This document shows positions 21,541-24,318 of a DNA stretch of 24,318 nt, piece by piece. A model generated the notes under the pieces. That model was not told the DNA's origin. It worked only from the letters and a program-made list of their open reading frames with translations, and did no database searches. The stretch spans positions 1 to 24,318 of the forward strand of contig NZ_JBEZFP010000138.1 of NCBI RefSeq assembly GCF_040649515.1, given 5' to 3'. Numbering within the stretch: position 1 is the stretch's first letter; each line of letters starts with the position of its first letter. The translations under genes were made by a program, and so were the position numbers. Source of the stretch: Yinghuangia elevatio. Lineage in GTDB: Bacteria > Actinomycetota > Actinomycetes > Streptomycetales > Streptomycetaceae.

Positions 21541-21660
21541 CCCGTTCCGACCCCGTTCGGCCCCGCCTCCCGCCCCCCGCCCTGGCCCCCGCCCCGCCCT
21601 CGCTCCCGCCCCCCGCTCTTGCCCTTGTTCCTGCCTTGCCCCAGTCCCGTGCACACCGCC
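21541..21660. other. C-rich intergenic tract with G-quadruplex potential
   Basis: The gap before the lipoprotein gene is strongly C-rich on the plus strand, with a dozen or more C-runs of three to six between 21541 and about 21642. The minus strand therefore has many closely spaced G-runs. No stem-loop terminator was seen. Confidence 0.6.
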
Positions 21661-21676
21661 AGGAGGAGACACCGTC

Positions 21677-23275
21677 ATGCCCCTGAGACGTATTTCGGCC
21701 CGACGGCGCGCGCCCGGCGCCGGCACTCGTACCCGTGCCGCGGCCGCCGCCTGCGCCGCACTGGCCATCGCCCTGACCGCGTGCGGCGGCTCGGACAAAG
21801 CGAAGACCCCGGCGGGCGCGACCCAGGAGGCCAAGGCCGGCGGCAGCCTCACCATGCTGGCGCTGAGCGACTCGCGCGCTCTCGACCCGTTCACCGCGAG
21901 CGGCGTCGCCGTGGCCGACGAACCCCGGCTGGCCGCGCTATACGACCCGCTGGTCTACCTCGATCCGACCGACGGCAGCGTAAGGCCGCACCTCGCCGAG
22001 AGCCTTACGACGGCTGACCGCGGTGCGACCTGGACGCTCAAGCTGCGCGCCGGCGTCAAGTTCTCCGACGGCACCGACTTCACCGCGGACGCGGTCAAGC
22101 TCACCTGGGAGACCCACGCCAAACCGGAAACGCGTTCGACCCAGACTTCGTACGCGACCGGTCTCGCGCTCCGGGTCGTGGACCCGCTGACCCTGGAGAT
22201 CACCCCGAAGTCCGCCAACCCGAACTTCGACCGTCTCGTGGCCACCCGCCTCACCTACATTGCGGCGCCGTCCGCGCTGGCCAAGGGCGTCGCCGAGGCG
22301 GGCGCGAAGCCGGTGGGTGCCGGGCCGTTCGTCCTCCAGAGCTGGACGCGCGGCAGCGAGCAGGTCTTCGTGCGGAACCCGAACTACTGGCAGAAGGACA
22401 AGGGACTGCCGAAGCTCGACAAGCTGACCATCAAGGCGGTGCAGGACCGCGAGCAGCAGTACACGACCGTCAAGGCGGGCGGTGCAGACCTGGTGCCCAG
22501 CTCGTACCCGGACTATCTGGACCGCGCGGAGAAGGAACTCCGGGTCGCGCAGCTGAGTCTGATCGGCGGCCAGCACATCGCATTCAACCTCCGCCAGGCG
22601 CCGTTCGACGACATCCGCGCCCGGCGCGCGCTGGCGTTGGCGCTCGACCCGGCCGAGGTGCCGAAGGCACTCGGCAACGGCTTCGTGCCGGCGAAGAACT
22701 TCTTCAACCACTCGTCGCCGTTCTTCGACCCGTCCGCGGCGCAGGCGGCACAGAACGAGAAAGAGGCGCAGAGGCTGTTCGACGAACTCGCCGCGGAGGG
22801 GAGGAAGGTCGACTTCACGTACACGATCTCGCAGACCGGCATCAAGGTGGCCGAGCTGATGAAGAGCCGCCTCGACCAGTACCGGAACGTGTCGATGAGG
22901 ATCGAGCCGCTGGACATCGCCGCGTTCGTCATGAAGTTCAACGTGCAGCGCAACTTCCAGGCGGGGCAGTACCAGTCGTGGCTGCCCGACCCGGAGCCGG
23001 AGATGTGGAGCCTGTTCCACTCGGCGAGCCCGCTCAACCAGAACGGATGGAAGAACGCGCAGGCCGACAAGGCGCTCGACGACGCCCGCGCGAGCACCGA
23101 CCCGGCGGTGCGCAAGCAGGCGTACGCGACGCTCCAGAAGGCGATGGCCGAGGACCTGCCCGTGTGGGTGTACGCCGAGTCGACCATCGGGATCATCTAC
23201 GCGGAGCGGGTGACAGGCGTTCAGATGTACAACGCGGGGAGCCTGTTCATGGACCGGTTGGGACTGAGCGGCTGA
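21677..23275 (+). CDS. ABC transporter substrate-binding lipoprotein (SBP family 5)
   Basis: The 532-aa protein is exported and lipid-anchored: arginine-rich start, hydrophobic AAAAACAALAIALTAC with lipobox LTAC and Cys36, then a Gly/Lys linker. The mature part is a dipeptide/nickel/oligopeptide-type binding protein: ALYDPLVYLDP, ESLTTADRGATWTLKLRAGVKFSDGTDFTADAVKLTWE, PVGAGPFVLQSW, FVRNPNYWQKDKGLPKLDKLTIKAV, RARRALALALDP and LPVWVYAEST. Family 5 members bind peptides, glycosides, opines, metals or other small molecules. No permease or ATPase gene is visible up to the window end, 1 kb away. ATG 21677 has AGGAGGAGAC 6-7 bases upstream. The strong ribosome site suggests high expression, normal for binding proteins. 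It lies in the catabolic arm, 152 bp after the preceding gene and 98 bp before the P450, and likely captures the pathway substrate. Confidence 0.95.
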   Translation: MPLRRISARRRAPGAGTRTRAAAAACAALAIALTACGGSDKAKTPAGATQEAKAGGSLTMLALSDSRALDPFTASGVAVADEPRLAALYDPLVYLDPTDGSVRPHLAESLTTADRGATWTLKLRAGVKFSDGTDFTADAVKLTWETHAKPETRSTQTSYATGLALRVVDPLTLEITPKSANPNFDRLVATRLTYIAAPSALAKGVAEAGAKPVGAGPFVLQSWTRGSEQVFVRNPNYWQKDKGLPKLDKLTIKAVQDREQQYTTVKAGGADLVPSSYPDYLDRAEKELRVAQLSLIGGQHIAFNLRQAPFDDIRARRALALALDPAEVPKALGNGFVPAKNFFNHSSPFFDPSAAQAAQNEKEAQRLFDELAAEGRKVDFTYTISQTGIKVAELMKSRLDQYRNVSMRIEPLDIAAFVMKFNVQRNFQAGQYQSWLPDPEPEMWSLFHSASPLNQNGWKNAQADKALDDARASTDPAVRKQAYATLQKAMAEDLPVWVYAESTIGIIYAERVTGVQMYNAGSLFMDRLGLSG

Positions 23276-23373
23276 GCAGTCGAGTACGGCGCCCGGCGGC
23301 AGGTGGTGGCCGTCGAGCGCCGTCGCCGCGTCACCCGAACGCCCTCGTTGCCGAATCGCCGGAGGAGTCAGCC

Positions 23374-24318
23374 ATGACCACCGCCAAGCCCGACATCTAC
23401 AGCCCCGACCTGTACATCGCCGGCCCGCCGCACGAGCTGTTCACCGAACTCCGCCGCACCCGGCCGGTGTTCTGGCAGGACATGCCCGGAGAACCCGGCT
23501 ACTGGGCGGTGCTCAAGCACGCCGACGTCGAGTACGTATCCCAGCACCCCGAACTTTTCTCGGCGGAGAGCGGCGGGGTGGTCCTGGAGGACATGGAGGA
23601 GTCCCGCCTCGCGGCGTTGCGCGGGACCCTGCTGGCGATGGACCCGCCCCGGCATCGGGCGTACCGCAAACCGCTGGTGAAGTCCTTCACCGCGAAGGTC
23701 GTCGGCGGGATGGAGGGCCGGATCCGGGAGATCTGCCGGGAGATCTTCGCGCGGCTTCCGGAGGACGGCGCCGTCGAGTTCGTGCACGACGTGACCTCCA
23801 GCCTTCCGACGCAGGTCATCGGCGAGCTGATGGGCCTGCCGCCGGAAGACTGGAGCCACCTCCACCGCCTCGCGGAACGGACCACCAGCCAGCAGGACCC
23901 CGAGGTCGGCGGCACCGAGGGCGACGGCTACGGCCCTGGCGCGGCAGCGCGCGAGATGGTCGGGTACGCCATCGGTTTTGCCGCGAAGCGTCGTGCCGAG
24001 GAGCCGCGAGAGGACCTGACGAGCCTGATCCTGGAGTCCGAGTTCGGCGGCAAGATGATGACCGACGCCGACTTCGGCTCCTTCTTCATGCAGCTCGTCA
24101 CCGCCGGGAACGACACGACGAAGACCATGCTGGCGGCCGGTCTGCACGCGCTGCTCACCCATCCGGACCAGTTGGCCGCCGTACGCGCCGATCCGTCGCT
24201 GGTGCCGGGCGCGGTCGAGGAGGTCCTGCGCTGGGCGAACCCGCTGCACTACTTCCGCCGCACCGCGACCCAGGACGTCGAACTGCGCGGCGTGCGGATC
24301 AAGGCGGGCGACAAGGTC
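23374..24318 (+). CDS. Cytochrome P450, CYP125/CYP142-like (3' end outside window)
   Basis: 315 codons are visible with no stop; the haem-Cys loop lies beyond the window. Present are the B'/C region LFSAESGGVVLEDM, C-helix MDPPRHRAYRKPL (about 89-101), I-helix LVTAGNDTTKTML (about 241-253, with the acid-Thr pair), EEVLRW as ExxR (Glu283, Arg286) and NPLHYFRRTATQDVELRGVRIKAGDKV. The last stretch and AGNDTTK are very like the CYP125/CYP142/CYP124 group, which hydroxylates the terminal methyl of sterol or isoprenoid chains. That assignment is by eye. ATG 23374 has GGAGGAG 6 bases upstream. Fourth gene of the rightward arm. Its likely steroid/terpenoid affinity agrees with the KstR-like regulator and the CoA ligase. 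Confidence 0.93.
   Translation, partial: MTTAKPDIYSPDLYIAGPPHELFTELRRTRPVFWQDMPGEPGYWAVLKHADVEYVSQHPELFSAESGGVVLEDMEESRLAALRGTLLAMDPPRHRAYRKPLVKSFTAKVVGGMEGRIREICREIFARLPEDGAVEFVHDVTSSLPTQVIGELMGLPPEDWSHLHRLAERTTSQQDPEVGGTEGDGYGPGAAAREMVGYAIGFAAKRRAEEPREDLTSLILESEFGGKMMTDADFGSFFMQLVTAGNDTTKTMLAAGLHALLTHPDQLAAVRADPSLVPGAVEEVLRWANPLHYFRRTATQDVELRGVRIKAGDKV

Overview
The window is very GC-rich, and almost every gene has strong G/C bias at third codon positions. It has Streptomyces-type GGAGG ribosome sites, frequent GTG/TTG starts and several likely leaderless genes. TetR, MarR and MocR regulators and cytochromes P450 are abundant. This points to an actinomycete, probably of the Streptomycetales; the species cannot be told from the sequence. 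No rRNA, tRNA, CRISPR array or intact insertion sequence was seen.

Left part (1-8448), mixed metabolic genes: the 3' end of an aldo/keto reductase, a beta-carbonic anhydrase, a small unknown protein, a CYP with an altered haem loop, a 2H-phosphoesterase, a TauE/SafE permease, a MocR-type regulator and a large YtcJ-like amidohydrolase. The MocR to TauE gap holds direct and inverted repeats that look like regulator sites.

Middle part (8449-16715), small housekeeping, stress and regulatory genes: an HTH protein, methionine sulfoxide reductase A, an unknown protein, a cupin, a Cdd1-type helix-hairpin-helix protein with a TetR regulator, a secreted trypsin-like protease followed by a strong hairpin, and an SDR oxidoreductase. 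A decayed TetR C-terminus with two readable indels lies upstream of the SDR. Then comes a classic divergent MarR / DHA2 drug-exporter pair, whose two leaderless promoters carry palindromes at the expected operator positions.

Right part (16747-24318) is the most coherent unit. A KstR-like TetR and an amidohydrolase read leftward. An acyl-CoA synthetase, a second amidohydrolase-fold protein lacking the usual metal ligands, a dipeptide/nickel-type substrate-binding lipoprotein and a CYP125/CYP142-like P450 (cut by the window end) read rightward. The two arms share a 244-bp promoter region. In it, both predicted promoters carry the same 19-bp element over the -10 box, with 13 of 19 positions identical. 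I infer a single-regulator uptake and catabolic cluster for a hydrophobic or terpenoid/steroid-like acid. It would use import by an ABC system, P450 oxidation, CoA activation and hydrolysis by the amidohydrolase pair. The substrate is unknown, and this is the best candidate here for an undescribed system.
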